DNA of 53,112 bases from Candidatus Omnitrophota bacterium (lineage in GTDB: Bacteria; Omnitrophota; Omnitrophia; Omnitrophales; Aquincolibacteriaceae): contig JACKFM010000009.1 of NCBI GenBank assembly GCA_020632475.1, forward strand, positions 1 through 53,112, read 5' to 3'. Each line of letters starts with the position of its first letter. Positions within the stretch are counted from its first letter, which is position 1. Shown here one piece after another: positions 33,088 to 42,225 of the stretch. A model generated the notes under the pieces. That model saw only the letters and a program-made list of their open reading frames with translations, had not been told where the DNA came from and did not search any database. The translations under genes were made by a program, and so were the position numbers.

Positions 33088-36000
33088 TCCGGCCAACTAT
33101 TATTTCAACATTTACGCCCTGCCTTATTTTATCGTCGGCGGACTGGTGCTGTTAGAAGGTATTTTAATTCTGTCTCAGACCAGACAGTCCGTTTTGCCGG
33201 TGGCTTATTTCCTAACCGCGTTCATTTTGGCTGTATGGCTCACCGGAGTGGGATTTTTGCGTTCCTGCGTGAATGAAGAGACTTCAATTCTCTGGAGCCG
33301 CTATTATGCCTGGTTTGGAATTTGCTTTGTGAACCCTACCATCTATATGTTTTCCGCCTGCTGGCTTGATCCTTCCCTCAGGGGCCAGAAGCGATTCGTG
33401 AGTGTCAATTATCTGATCGCACTGGTCTTTTATGTTCTCTGTGTCACCACGACGCATATCGTTAAGGGGCTGTGGAATGACGGATATGGCTTTTATCCGA
33501 ACGCCGGAAAATTTGAGTGGGTTTTTATTCTGTGGTTTTATGTTTTGATGACGCTTGCGTTTATCAATTTCGCCAAAACATACCGTATGGAAAAGGAACC
33601 GGTTCAGCGCAAGAACAAAAGACTCATGTTCATTGCCTTTATCATTGCCTTTACCGGTTCGGTGGAATACCTGCCCAATTATGAAATCTCGATTTTTCCA
33701 ATCGCGTATGTTCCGCTGTTTGTTTTTGTCAGCTTGATGGGGTATTGCGTGGTGCGCTACCGTTTGATGGAAGTTGAAACGGTGATTCATAAAACGCTGA
33801 TGTGGATGGCCACGGCCTTTGTGGCGATTCTGCCCTTTGCCATTTTGATTAACATGACCCAGGAATGGTTTAAGAAACTTCCACCCCTTGAAATGACTGT
33901 TTTGGGCATGGCCGTGATGATCGCATTTTATACTTATTTTCGCATTATTCAGCCGCGGCTTGATCATCTGTTCCGCCGCCGCCATGCGGATTTGCAGGCC
34001 GCGCAGCAACGATTTTCACAGGATCTGGTGCATCTTAAAAATCTGCGTGATCTGCTGCAGCGATTTGCGCGTATGCTGCGAGCCACGATTTATGTGCGCC
34101 GTATTTCGGTTTATCTTTATGATGAAGATGAAAACCGATTGGTGCCCGCGATTGTCAAGGGTGGGTATGGATTAAAGCCGGTCAGCCTTGACCATCCCTT
34201 TTTACAATGGATTAAAACCGGGGACACGATTGTTTTGTCTTATTTGATTCACGGTGATCCGGCCGTCGCTGATTTTAAAGATCAAATTGCTTCTTATTTT
34301 CGTGAAGTGCGAGCCATTATTGCCGTGCCTTTTGTGATCGGCGGTAAACTGATCGGGATGCTGCATCTGGGACGCAAAGAAAATCTCAGGCGCTATACGG
34401 CCGAAGAAATCAATTTCCTGCAGAAAATCAAATCACCTGTGACGATCGCCTTTTCAAATTCAACCCAGTTTGAAAATATTTCGCGTCTCTATAATCAGGT
34501 GCAGCTTCAAAATGACCGTTTAAAAGAATTGGACCGCCTTAAGAGCCAGTTTCTGGCCAATACCTCGCATGAACTGCGCACGCCTTTGAACGGTATTATC
34601 GGGCTGGTGGAATCCATTCTCGACGGAGCAGACGGAGATGTGAACACCGAACAGCAAAAACATTTGCGCATGATTGTTGAAAGCGGTGCCAATTTGAAGG
34701 AGCTCATTAATAATCTGCTTGAGCTTTCGCGGATTGAATCGGGCCAGACGCGTCTGGATATTAAGGCCTTTAATCTGAACAATGTGATTGATTCGGTGCT
34801 TGTTCTGCTTGAGGGCGTTGCGCGCAAAAAAGGCATCCAGTTGAAACGTCAGATTCCCCGCAACTTGCCTGATGTCTATGGTGATCCTGAGAAGATTCAG
34901 CGGGTCTTGATTAACCTTGTGGGGAATGCGATTAAATTTACTGACACCGGTGATGTAACCGTTGAACTTGATGATGAGGATGACCAAGTACGTGTTTGTA
35001 TTCGTGATACGGGTGTCGGCATTTCAGAAAAAGATCAAAAGGTGATTTTTGACCGCTTTAGACAGGCCGACGGCAGTGAGACCCGTCAGTTTGAAGGTAC
35101 CGGGCTTGGGCTTTCGATTGCGGCTGAAATTGTCGGGCTGCATCAGAGTGAGATCCAGGTGCAAAGCGAAATGGGTAAGGGCAGCACATTTAGTTTCTAT
35201 TTACCCAAACAACCTTTTGAACAGAAACAGCATGATGAGCCGGATGCTGTGTCATTGCGTGACCCTTCCACGCTGTCATTGTCAACCGAAGAGGATGCGA
35301 AACAAGAAGGGACGGTGTCATTGCGAGGCGGTGACACAAATGCGACCGAACCTATGCCTGCACGATCTATCTCCGAAGACAACGAAATGCAGGAAGCTTT
35401 GAAAGGTGACCAGGAGCTCATTCTGGTCATTGACGATAATGCGGTGAACCGCGAAGTGGTGAAAACCCGTTTAAAGATGTATGAATACCGCACTGTGGAA
35501 GCGGTTGATGGTTTAGATGGACTTGAAAAGGTCGAAGAACACAAACCTGATTTGATTATCCTTGATTTAATGATGCCGCGCATGTCCGGATATGAATTCT
35601 GTAAAAAGGTGCGTGAAATTCATCCGGCTGAAGAGATACCGATTATTATGCTGACGGCACGGACGGATATGGGGGATAAAGTCTACGGGCTTGGTATCGG
35701 TGCCAATGACTATATTTCAAAGCCTTTTCATCAGGAAGAGCTGATGGCTCGAATTGCGGTTCTGCTTAAAGTAAAACACATGGCCCAGGAACTTAAAAAA
35801 TGGAATGCGGAACTTGAAGACCGTGTGGCACTGCGTACGAAAGAACTTGAAACAACGCAGAAGCAACTCATTCACGCTGAAAAATTGGCCACAGTCGGTA
35901 CTATGGCCGGGGGGATTGCGCATGAGATTAATAACCCATTGACTGCCGTACTGACCAACGCCCAGATCCTTAAAATGACGGCCAATCCGGAGGATGCAGA

Positions 36001-36571
36001 AACGATAGATCTGATTGAGCAGGGGGCTAAACGATGTCAGGAGATTATTAAAAAATTGATGAAATATGCACGTAAGGGGCCTCTGGAAGCAGCGATGGGT
36101 GATGTGAATTTGAAACGTGCAATTGATAATGTGGTAGGTATGTTTTCATATCAGCTCAAGCAGCAGAATATTGAAATTTCAGTGGATATGCCTGATAAAA
36201 TCTTTGTAAAAGGTATTATAAGTGAGCTTGAACAAGTATTTACGAACTTAATTTTAAACGCCAGAGATGCTATAGTATCATGCTCACAACCCTCAGGGGT
36301 CATTGAAGTGAAGGGGGCTATCAATGCTTCCTATATAAATGTCGATGTAATAGACAACGGCCCGGGGATTCCAAAGGAAAATTTTAACAAGATCTTTGAC
36401 CCTTTCTTTACGACCAAAGAAGTAGGAAAAGGAACTGGGTTGGGATTGGCTGTGACCTATGGGATTTTAGAGAAACATCAGTGCAAGATTAAGGTGAAAT
36501 CTGACGTTGGGCACGGGACAGTTTTTAGTTTGAATTTCCCATTGATTGAAACCGCTCTTATAGATTCGTAA
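33071..36571 (+). CDS. 7TM-GAF hybrid with two kinase modules (HisKA-HATPase-REC-HisKA-HATPase)
   Basis: A 1166-residue sensor. Residues about 1-265 contain seven or more TM helices and about 300-460 are GAF-like. HisKA 1 has His500 in NTSHELRTP with HATPase G1 DTGVGIS and GTGLGLSI. A low-complexity linker and REC follow, with Asp832 in LDLMMPRMSG. A coiled linker leads to a second HisKA with His951 in GIAHEINNP and a second HATPase (DNGPGIP, GTGLGLAV). ATG 33071 is preferred; 33041 is an in-frame alternative. From about 36.1 kb the codons become AT-rich. Confidence 0.88.
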   Translation: MSFIFNPANYYFNIYALPYFIVGGLVLLEGILILSQTRQSVLPVAYFLTAFILAVWLTGVGFLRSCVNEETSILWSRYYAWFGICFVNPTIYMFSACWLDPSLRGQKRFVSVNYLIALVFYVLCVTTTHIVKGLWNDGYGFYPNAGKFEWVFILWFYVLMTLAFINFAKTYRMEKEPVQRKNKRLMFIAFIIAFTGSVEYLPNYEISIFPIAYVPLFVFVSLMGYCVVRYRLMEVETVIHKTLMWMATAFVAILPFAILINMTQEWFKKLPPLEMTVLGMAVMIAFYTYFRIIQPRLDHLFRRRHADLQAAQQRFSQDLVHLKNLRDLLQRFARMLRATIYVRRISVYLYDEDENRLVPAIVKGGYGLKPVSLDHPFLQWIKTGDTIVLSYLIHGDPAVADFKDQIASYFREVRAIIAVPFVIGGKLIGMLHLGRKENLRRYTAEEINFLQKIKSPVTIAFSNSTQFENISRLYNQVQLQNDRLKELDRLKSQFLANTSHELRTPLNGIIGLVESILDGADGDVNTEQQKHLRMIVESGANLKELINNLLELSRIESGQTRLDIKAFNLNNVIDSVLVLLEGVARKKGIQLKRQIPRNLPDVYGDPEKIQRVLINLVGNAIKFTDTGDVTVELDDEDDQVRVCIRDTGVGISEKDQKVIFDRFRQADGSETRQFEGTGLGLSIAAEIVGLHQSEIQVQSEMGKGSTFSFYLPKQPFEQKQHDEPDAVSLRDPSTLSLSTEEDAKQEGTVSLRGGDTNATEPMPARSISEDNEMQEALKGDQELILVIDDNAVNREVVKTRLKMYEYRTVEAVDGLDGLEKVEEHKPDLIILDLMMPRMSGYEFCKKVREIHPAEEIPIIMLTARTDMGDKVYGLGIGANDYISKPFHQEELMARIAVLLKVKHMAQELKKWNAELEDRVALRTKELETTQKQLIHAEKLATVGTMAGGIAHEINNPLTAVLTNAQILKMTANPEDAETIDLIEQGAKRCQEIIKKLMKYARKGPLEAAMGDVNLKRAIDNVVGMFSYQLKQQNIEISVDMPDKIFVKGIISELEQVFTNLILNARDAIVSCSQPSGVIEVKGAINASYINVDVIDNGPGIPKENFNKIFDPFFTTKEVGKGTGLGLAVTYGILEKHQCKIKVKSDVGHGTVFSLNFPLIETALIDS

Positions 36572-36596
36572 TATTGAAATTCAGCAGGTTATTTAC

Positions 36597-36971
36597 ATGG
36601 ATACGGAAGCAAAAAAAATATTATTGATTGATGATGACCCGTTGGTCAGAAAAAGCGTTGAGAATATTTTAAAGAGAATGAAATATAACGTTACATCCGC
36701 GGGGGATGCGGATGAAGCTTTTAAAGCAATTGAAAAGAGTCTTTTTGATCTAATTATATCGGATATACGAATGCCAGGTAAAAACGGAGTTGAAACTATT
36801 AGAGAAATACGACGCACTGTAAACAGTTATTCATCTAAAGATATACCGATTATATTTATAACCGGATATGCTGAGTCAAGCGATGAGTTAAAAGCTGAAA
36901 TTTTGGGTGAGGTTATCCTCAAACCTTTTGATATCGATCATTTATTAGTCACCATACGAGAATATCTATGA
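36597..36971 (+). CDS. single-domain response regulator (REC)
   Basis: A 124-residue receiver domain with acidic cluster DDDP, phospho-acceptor Asp56 in ISDIRMP, switch Thr89 and Lys109 in LKPF. It is AT-rich, like its downstream neighbours. It starts 25 bases after the hybrid kinase, and its TGA overlaps the ATG of the ketosynthase gene, so a REC protein and a fatty-acid-type enzyme are made from one coupled message. Confidence 0.9.
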   Translation: MDTEAKKILLIDDDPLVRKSVENILKRMKYNVTSAGDADEAFKAIEKSLFDLIISDIRMPGKNGVETIREIRRTVNSYSSKDIPIIFITGYAESSDELKAEILGEVILKPFDIDHLLVTIREYL

Positions 36972-38215
36972 AGAAAAGGCGTGTTGTTGTAACAGGAATG
37001 GGTGTGTTGGCATCTAATGGTAATGGGATTGCTGCGTTTAAAGAAGCAATTTTTTCGGGTGTCAGTGGCATAGGTCCGATTACTCGTTTTGACGCTTCAA
37101 ATTTGGATGTAAAGATCGCTGCAGAGGTCAAGGGGTTCGATCCGGTTGAGCATATGCCGGTGGCAGTTGCTCGTAAAACAGATCGTTTTGCTCAATTTGG
37201 TGTTACAACTGCCCGCATGGCTATTGACGATGCAGGATTATCTGAAAATGATTCGGCTTTAACCAAAGCCGCGGTAATTATTGGGTCTGGTTTGGGCGGT
37301 ATGAATTTCCATGAAGAGGCAATGTTCGCCTTGATCGAAACGAGTAATCCTAAGAAAGTGCCAGCTAGTTCTGTCCCGAGAATCACTCCTAACGCAGTGT
37401 CCGCATATATTGCTTTGCAAAATAAAATAAAAGGACCTAATCAAGTGATTTCGACAGCCTGTTCTTCAAGTGGGCAAGCCATAGGGGAAGCCTTCAGAAA
37501 AGTTAGGAGTGGAGAGATCGATACGGCTGTCACAGGTGGGGTTGAAGCTACAATAAGTATTGTTAATATGGCTATGTATCAGGCGATGATGGTGTTGGGA
37601 AGTCCTTTGGGAGAGGATTTGAAAACAGCGTCGCGTCCTTTTGATAAAACACGCAATGGTTTTGTGATGGGGGAAGGTGCGGCGTGTTTAATTTTAGAAG
37701 AATTGGAGCATGCGAGGAATAGAGGGGCTAAGATATACGCAGAAGTAGTCGGTTTTGGTTCTACATGTGGAGCTTATCATATGGTAGCGCCTAATCCGTC
37801 CGGTGAAGATGCTGCAGAAACAATGCGCTTGGCTTTGCATGACGCCGGATTGAACCAAGATAGCGTAGATTATATTAGCGCTCATGGGACTTCGACAAAA
37901 CTAAACGATCTTGCTGAAACCCAAGCAATAAAAAGTCTATTTGGTCAATATGCCAAGGACATACCCGTTAGTAGTATTAAATCCATGATAGGACACACTA
38001 TAGGCGCATCTGGGGCGATACAGGCGGTAGCATGCTGTCTTGCTATTGACTCTTCCTGTATTCCGCCGACTATAAATTTAAACTCTGTGGATGAAGAATG
38101 TGATTTGGATTATGTGCCAAATCAATCGCGTGAAAAGGAATTGTCTGTTGTCCTTTCTAATTCATTCGGTTTCGGTTCGAATAATGCAGTTTTGGCGTTT
38201 GCTAAAATTCGTTAG
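36968..38215 (+). CDS. FabF-like beta-ketoacyl-ACP synthase
   Basis: A 415-residue condensing enzyme that extends an acyl chain with malonyl-ACP. The triad is complete: Cys165 in STACSSS, His306 in AHGTST and His343 in IGHTIGASGA, in the same positions as E. coli FabF. The C-terminal loop reads NSFGFGSNNAVL, where the usual form is GGTN. It is translationally coupled to the REC gene and followed by its own ACP and thioesterase, so this is a dedicated chain-building set, not the housekeeping fab cluster. It is AT-rich relative to the flanks. Confidence 0.93.
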   Translation: MKKRRVVVTGMGVLASNGNGIAAFKEAIFSGVSGIGPITRFDASNLDVKIAAEVKGFDPVEHMPVAVARKTDRFAQFGVTTARMAIDDAGLSENDSALTKAAVIIGSGLGGMNFHEEAMFALIETSNPKKVPASSVPRITPNAVSAYIALQNKIKGPNQVISTACSSSGQAIGEAFRKVRSGEIDTAVTGGVEATISIVNMAMYQAMMVLGSPLGEDLKTASRPFDKTRNGFVMGEGAACLILEELEHARNRGAKIYAEVVGFGSTCGAYHMVAPNPSGEDAAETMRLALHDAGLNQDSVDYISAHGTSTKLNDLAETQAIKSLFGQYAKDIPVSSIKSMIGHTIGASGAIQAVACCLAIDSSCIPPTINLNSVDEECDLDYVPNQSREKELSVVLSNSFGFGSNNAVLAFAKIR

Positions 38216-38231
38216 TGTAAGGAGGATTAGT

Positions 38232-38504
38232 ATGATGAGTGAAAAAGAAGCATTTTTGAAATTGGTTGAAACTATAGAGAAATTCTTACAACTCTCACGC
38301 GTCACTGGTGCTGAAAAGAAACAAGAAATAACAATGGATACAGATATATATGAGGATCTTGGTATAGATAGCCTTGAGGCGATGGATATTGTGGGTGAGA
38401 TTGAAAATGTTTTTGGTATTACAGTTGAGGCACAAGAAATGTTAACGAAGAAAAAAATAAGCGATATCGTTACCTACATCATGCAAAGCAACTCGTCTAA
38501 TTGA
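38232..38504 (+). CDS. acyl carrier protein
   Basis: A 90-residue ACP. The phosphopantetheine Ser47 lies in LGIDSLEAMDI and the fold positions fit a four-helix carrier. AAGGAGG at 38219-38225 gives a strong ribosome binding site six bases before ATG 38232 (ATG 38235 is also possible). It lies between the ketosynthase and thioesterase genes and would carry the chain extended by the former and released by the latter or by the AAR fusion. Confidence 0.92.
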   Translation: MMSEKEAFLKLVETIEKFLQLSRVTGAEKKQEITMDTDIYEDLGIDSLEAMDIVGEIENVFGITVEAQEMLTKKKISDIVTYIMQSNSSN

Positions 38505-38532
38505 TGTTATGGAAATAAAGGTGAGTTAGAAT

Positions 38533-38973
38533 ATGACCCGCGAATGGAAGTATCCGAACAGTAAATTTATATGTGAAAAGCAAATTCTTATTAAGCAAAC
38601 AAATATATTTGGGAATACATATTTTTCAAATTTTATAGAATGGCAGGGTGAAGCGAGAGAGAAGTTTCTTCTGGAACATCCTAACAGCGAGCAGTTTCTA
38701 AGAGAAAATACTACGCTAAGGCTTGTAACTCATTCTCTTCAACATACCTTTAAAAATAATGCATACCTTGGCGACAGGATTAGAATAGAAGTTACCTCAA
38801 AAAACATATTAAAATATAGTTTTTTGTTGAATTTTAAATATTTTAATATAAAAAACGAATTATTGATTGGTGAAGGAATGCAGAAAATTGGTTTTTATGA
38901 TGAAAAGCTAAAGGGTTTGTGCGCAGTACCGCAATTTTTTTTAGATTTAATCATCCCCGTGCTTAATCAGTGA
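38533..38973 (+). CDS. hotdog-fold acyl thioesterase (4HBT-like)
   Basis: A 146-residue protein with the 4HBT signature region FGNTYFSNFIEWQGEAREKFL (as NTYFSNF and EWQGEAREKF), similar to acyl-CoA/ACP thioesterases such as those of polyketide pathways. It probably releases the acyl chain from ACP. It is very AT-rich. AAAGGTGAG before ATG 38533 supports the start. The neighbours ACP and ketosynthase support the role. Confidence 0.8.
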   Translation: MTREWKYPNSKFICEKQILIKQTNIFGNTYFSNFIEWQGEAREKFLLEHPNSEQFLRENTTLRLVTHSLQHTFKNNAYLGDRIRIEVTSKNILKYSFLLNFKYFNIKNELLIGEGMQKIGFYDEKLKGLCAVPQFFLDLIIPVLNQ

Positions 38974-39016
38974 AAACTTGTTTATAAAAAAATGGTTACG
39001 TTGATAAGAGGTTGAT

Positions 39017-41341
39017 GTGCATATTGATGCTATTGGGGCTTTTTTAATAGCAATAGTCAATACGGTATTTTGGACGCTAATATTCATGGGGGGCTCTTTT
39101 ACCCCGTTAGCGCGTTCATACTTTGGATGGGCTTGTTTTATAACCGTATGGTCTTTTGGCTATGGTGTTACTCTTTCCGGAGCTTTTTCTTATGAAGCGA
39201 CTCTGATTTGGAATCGGTTTTGTCAAGCAATGGCGACAATGATAGGGCCGTTTTTTTTTAAATTTAGCGCTGATGTCGCTGGTAAATTTGATAATAAAAA
39301 TAAGCAAATTTTTAAAATATACCTATTTTTAGGTATTACAAATGCAACTGCATTATTTTTCACCCCGCTTTATGTCAAAGGATTGTGGTCTTTTGGCCCA
39401 TATCGTTATCAACCCTTAGGTGGCCCGCTGTACGGTTTATTCGTAGTGTTTTTTATTTGGTGTACACTGCATTCATATATTGTTGTGGCTTTGCAGTATA
39501 AGAAGGCTGTTGGATTGCGAAAAACACACATGACATTGTTTCTGTTAGCGACAGGCATTGCTTATTTTGGCGGAGTAACACTTCTATTTCAGGGATTTAA
39601 ACTGCCTATTCCAACTACTGGAGTATATTTAATATTAGCGTATGTTGTATTGATTGGTTATTCAATTCATAGATATAAATTTTTAGATGTTGAAGTTATC
39701 TTAAAAAAGACACTTGTTTTCGCGGGATTGATCACGTTTGTTTTCGGGGTTTTTACCACATCGACCTTCCTTGTTACCGAAGTTTTACACCGCTACTTTG
39801 AACTCAATAATAGCTGGATTAATGTGATCAGTATTTTTGTGATTGTGCTGGCGTATGATCCGCTGCGTAATCTTCTTGTCGATATGACCGATAAATTTCT
39901 TTTTCAGAAAAAATACGACTATCAAAAACTACTTAGAGATGCCTCCAAAGGTATTTCCAAGATTGAGAGTTTGGATCATCTTTTGAGTTTGGTGGTGCAC
40001 TTTATTACGATGCGCATGCGTGTTGAAAATTCAGGTGTTTTGACGCGTTCATCCACAGAGCATGTTTTTAAATTGGGATATCAGCGAGGCTATAAAAAGA
40101 ATTATCTGGAATATAAGGTTGAAGAGAATCATCCTTTTATTGAGTATTTAACCCTTGAAAAAGATGCGATTGACATTGAGCAGATCAAAGAACTGATTGA
40201 AAATAAAGGGCGTCAATCCGGTAAAAATACATCTTCATCTTCATATGATTATACGGCGATTAAACAGAAGATGGAGGAGCTTGAAGCGCATTGCTGCATT
40301 CCAAGCTTTTTGGGTAAGGAACTGCGTAATATTCTTATTCTTGGGCCTAAAAAATCAGGGGATATCTACACTGAAGAAGATCATAACGTGCTTTATACGT
40401 TGGCGCAGGAATCTGCTATTGCCATTGAAAACGCGCGTCTTTATGATGAGGCAATTAACAAATCACGTGAGCTGGAACGAATTAATAAACAACTTGAGCA
40501 TGCCAAATCAAGCTTGACCGTCGCGCTTGAAGAAACCGAGGCGGCCAATAAGCAATTGCAGGATACCCAGGCCCAACTGATTCACGAACAGAAAATGGCA
40601 ACTTTGGGCCGTTTAGCTGCATCGGTAGGCCACGAAGTGAATAATCCGCTCACGATTCTTTCAATGAATATTTCTCGTGCAATTTTGAAATTTCGAAAGA
40701 ACGCTGATTTAAAAGTGGGTGAGATTCTCGATATCTTTAAGAAAATGGAACAGAATATCAGCCGCATTAAAGCCGTGGTCAATACGCTGACGGGGCTGCT
40801 TAAAAAGTCTGAGAAAGGCAAGTTTGAACCGTTATCGCTTAAATTGATTTTGGAAGAGACTCTGCCGCTCGTGCAGTTCCAGACCTATCTGGATAACCTG
40901 GCCGGTACGGAGGTGGAATTTAACGTGCCTGGCAATGTGCCCTTGATTCGCGGTGATTTGGAACGTTTGCAGGAAGTCTTTTTGAATTTATTTATCAATG
41001 CTTATCATGCTATGGAAGGCCGCCGTAATCCCAAAATTATTGTGCAGGCTGATTTTGCCCGTGATGCGAATATGGTGGAGATCAGCTTTACCGATAACGG
41101 TAAGGGCATGAGTGAGGAAACGCGCAAAAAGATTTTTAATTATGGTTATACGACCAAACCACCGGGCCGGGGATCGGGGCTTGGTCTTTATATGTGTAAG
41201 TATATTATTGAGCTGCACGGCGGGGATATTCAGGTCACCAGTGTTGAAGGCCGTGGAACGACTTTTAAATTGACCATTCCGGCTTATGAAGAACCCAGCA
41301 CGAATTTGATCGGCGGGCAGGAGATTAGGACGGGAAGCTGA
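39017..41341 (+). CDS. 7TM-GAF sensor histidine kinase with AT-rich N-terminus
   Basis: A 774-residue kinase with seven TM helices (about residues 1-235), a short TM pair or linker near 240-290, GAF-like about 310-480, a coiled coil and HisKA with His539 in SVGHEVNNP. The HATPase shows DNGKGMS and GSGLGLYM. It begins with GTG 39017 after AAGAGG at 39006-39011. The first 235 codons are strongly AT-rich and the rest is of normal composition; the change is sharp near 39,718. It is probably partnered with the REC at 41.5 kb. Confidence 0.87.
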   Translation: MHIDAIGAFLIAIVNTVFWTLIFMGGSFTPLARSYFGWACFITVWSFGYGVTLSGAFSYEATLIWNRFCQAMATMIGPFFFKFSADVAGKFDNKNKQIFKIYLFLGITNATALFFTPLYVKGLWSFGPYRYQPLGGPLYGLFVVFFIWCTLHSYIVVALQYKKAVGLRKTHMTLFLLATGIAYFGGVTLLFQGFKLPIPTTGVYLILAYVVLIGYSIHRYKFLDVEVILKKTLVFAGLITFVFGVFTTSTFLVTEVLHRYFELNNSWINVISIFVIVLAYDPLRNLLVDMTDKFLFQKKYDYQKLLRDASKGISKIESLDHLLSLVVHFITMRMRVENSGVLTRSSTEHVFKLGYQRGYKKNYLEYKVEENHPFIEYLTLEKDAIDIEQIKELIENKGRQSGKNTSSSSYDYTAIKQKMEELEAHCCIPSFLGKELRNILILGPKKSGDIYTEEDHNVLYTLAQESAIAIENARLYDEAINKSRELERINKQLEHAKSSLTVALEETEAANKQLQDTQAQLIHEQKMATLGRLAASVGHEVNNPLTILSMNISRAILKFRKNADLKVGEILDIFKKMEQNISRIKAVVNTLTGLLKKSEKGKFEPLSLKLILEETLPLVQFQTYLDNLAGTEVEFNVPGNVPLIRGDLERLQEVFLNLFINAYHAMEGRRNPKIIVQADFARDANMVEISFTDNGKGMSEETRKKIFNYGYTTKPPGRGSGLGLYMCKYIIELHGGDIQVTSVEGRGTTFKLTIPAYEEPSTNLIGGQEIRTGS

Positions 41342-41345
41342 TTTT

Positions 41346-41463
41346 TAGTTTTAAGTGATAAGTTTTAAGTTGTAAGCCTTAAGTTTTAAGACTCGCTTTG
41401 GCTCAAAAACATTCGTAGCATTGACCACTTATAACTTATCACTTACGACTTATAACTGTTAAG
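41346..41463. repeat. heptad-arm element C
   Basis: Left arm 41346-41390 reads as TAAGNNN heptads, the core 41391-41426 contains CTCAAAAACATTCG, and right arm 41424-41463 reads as CTTANNN heptads. It fills the gap between the kinase stop and the REC gene. Confidence 0.92.
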
Positions 41464-41478
41464 CAACGGAGTCTAACG

Positions 41479-41832
41479 TTGAAAAAAGTATTAATTGTAG
41501 ATGATGAGGTGGGGATCGTCGAAGAGGTCAAAGAATATTTGATCGATGAAGGCTATGACGTCCACATCGCTGACACAGCCAAGGACGGTATTGAGCTTGT
41601 GGAGAAAATCCGCCCCGATGTGATGGTCCTGGATATGAAGTTGCCCGATATGCTGGGTATTGAAGTTTTGCGGGTCTCCAAAAAAATCTCACCCAACACC
41701 AAAGTTATTGTCTCAACAGGCTATGTCGATCAAAAAATGATTGATGAAGCCGAGTCTCTGGGGCGTGATTCCTACCTGCCCAAGCCCTTCGACCTTGAAC
41801 GCCTGAGAGAAGAAATCGACCGGTTTTTGTGA
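41479..41832 (+). CDS. single-domain response regulator (REC)
   Basis: A 117-residue receiver domain with Asp8-Asp9, phospho-acceptor Asp52 in LDMKLP, Thr80 and Lys102 in PKPF. The start is TTG with CGGAG seven bases upstream. Its last 14 codons plus stop recur at 42584-42628 after the MNT/HEPN pair. The second copy differs only by synonymous changes and a TAA stop. Confidence 0.9.
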   Translation: MKKVLIVDDEVGIVEEVKEYLIDEGYDVHIADTAKDGIELVEKIRPDVMVLDMKLPDMLGIEVLRVSKKISPNTKVIVSTGYVDQKMIDEAESLGRDSYLPKPFDLERLREEIDRFL

Positions 41833-41880
41833 GTTTTAAGACACACCTTGGTGTTAAAAGCAAAAGTTGACCGGTATCTG
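41833..41880. repeat. possible degraded heptad-element remnant
   Basis: TTTTAAGACACACC and TTAAAAGC followed by GTTGACC resemble the left arm and core of elements C and D, but no right arm is present. Confidence 0.35.
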
Positions 41881-41905
41881 TCCAGCATGTTAAGGTTTTT
41901 AAATT

Positions 41906-42217
41906 ATGCGGCTTGAATTTGAACAGCAAAAAGCATTGCAGGAAAAGATCCTGGGCATTCTTGCCAAATATCTGAATCTCAAAGACTTCCGTGTTTTCTT
42001 CTTTGGATCCCGCGTGGCTGGAAAAGGCGATCAAAGATCAGATATTGATATCGGTCTTGAAGGGAAATCTAAAGTCTCAGCGGATATTCTTGAGGCCATC
42101 AAAGAGGACATTTCCAATCTTCCTGTACTTTATAAGATGGATTTGGTTGATTTTTCGACAGCTGATGATGCTTTTAAACAAATTGCAAGCCAAAACATTG
42201 AACAGTTTTATCCCTGA
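41906..42217 (+). CDS. MNT-domain nucleotidyltransferase (HI0073/MntA type), likely antitoxin
   Basis: A 103-residue minimal nucleotidyltransferase with GSRVAGKGDQRSDIDIGL, i.e. GS(x)nSDID with both acidic metal ligands. These proteins adenylylate or otherwise modify a HEPN partner. The HEPN-like gene follows after eight bases. The pair is enclosed by duplicated REC 3' ends, so it behaves as an inserted module. Confidence 0.88.
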   Translation: MRLEFEQQKALQEKILGILAKYLNLKDFRVFFFGSRVAGKGDQRSDIDIGLEGKSKVSADILEAIKEDISNLPVLYKMDLVDFSTADDAFKQIASQNIEQFYP

Positions 42218-42225
42218 GAATCATT

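Noticed and set aside
33284..34009. Minus-strand open frame of 241 codons
   Set aside because: It is the shadow of the 7TM part of the hybrid kinase; His- and Lys-rich translation typical of antisense to membrane segments.
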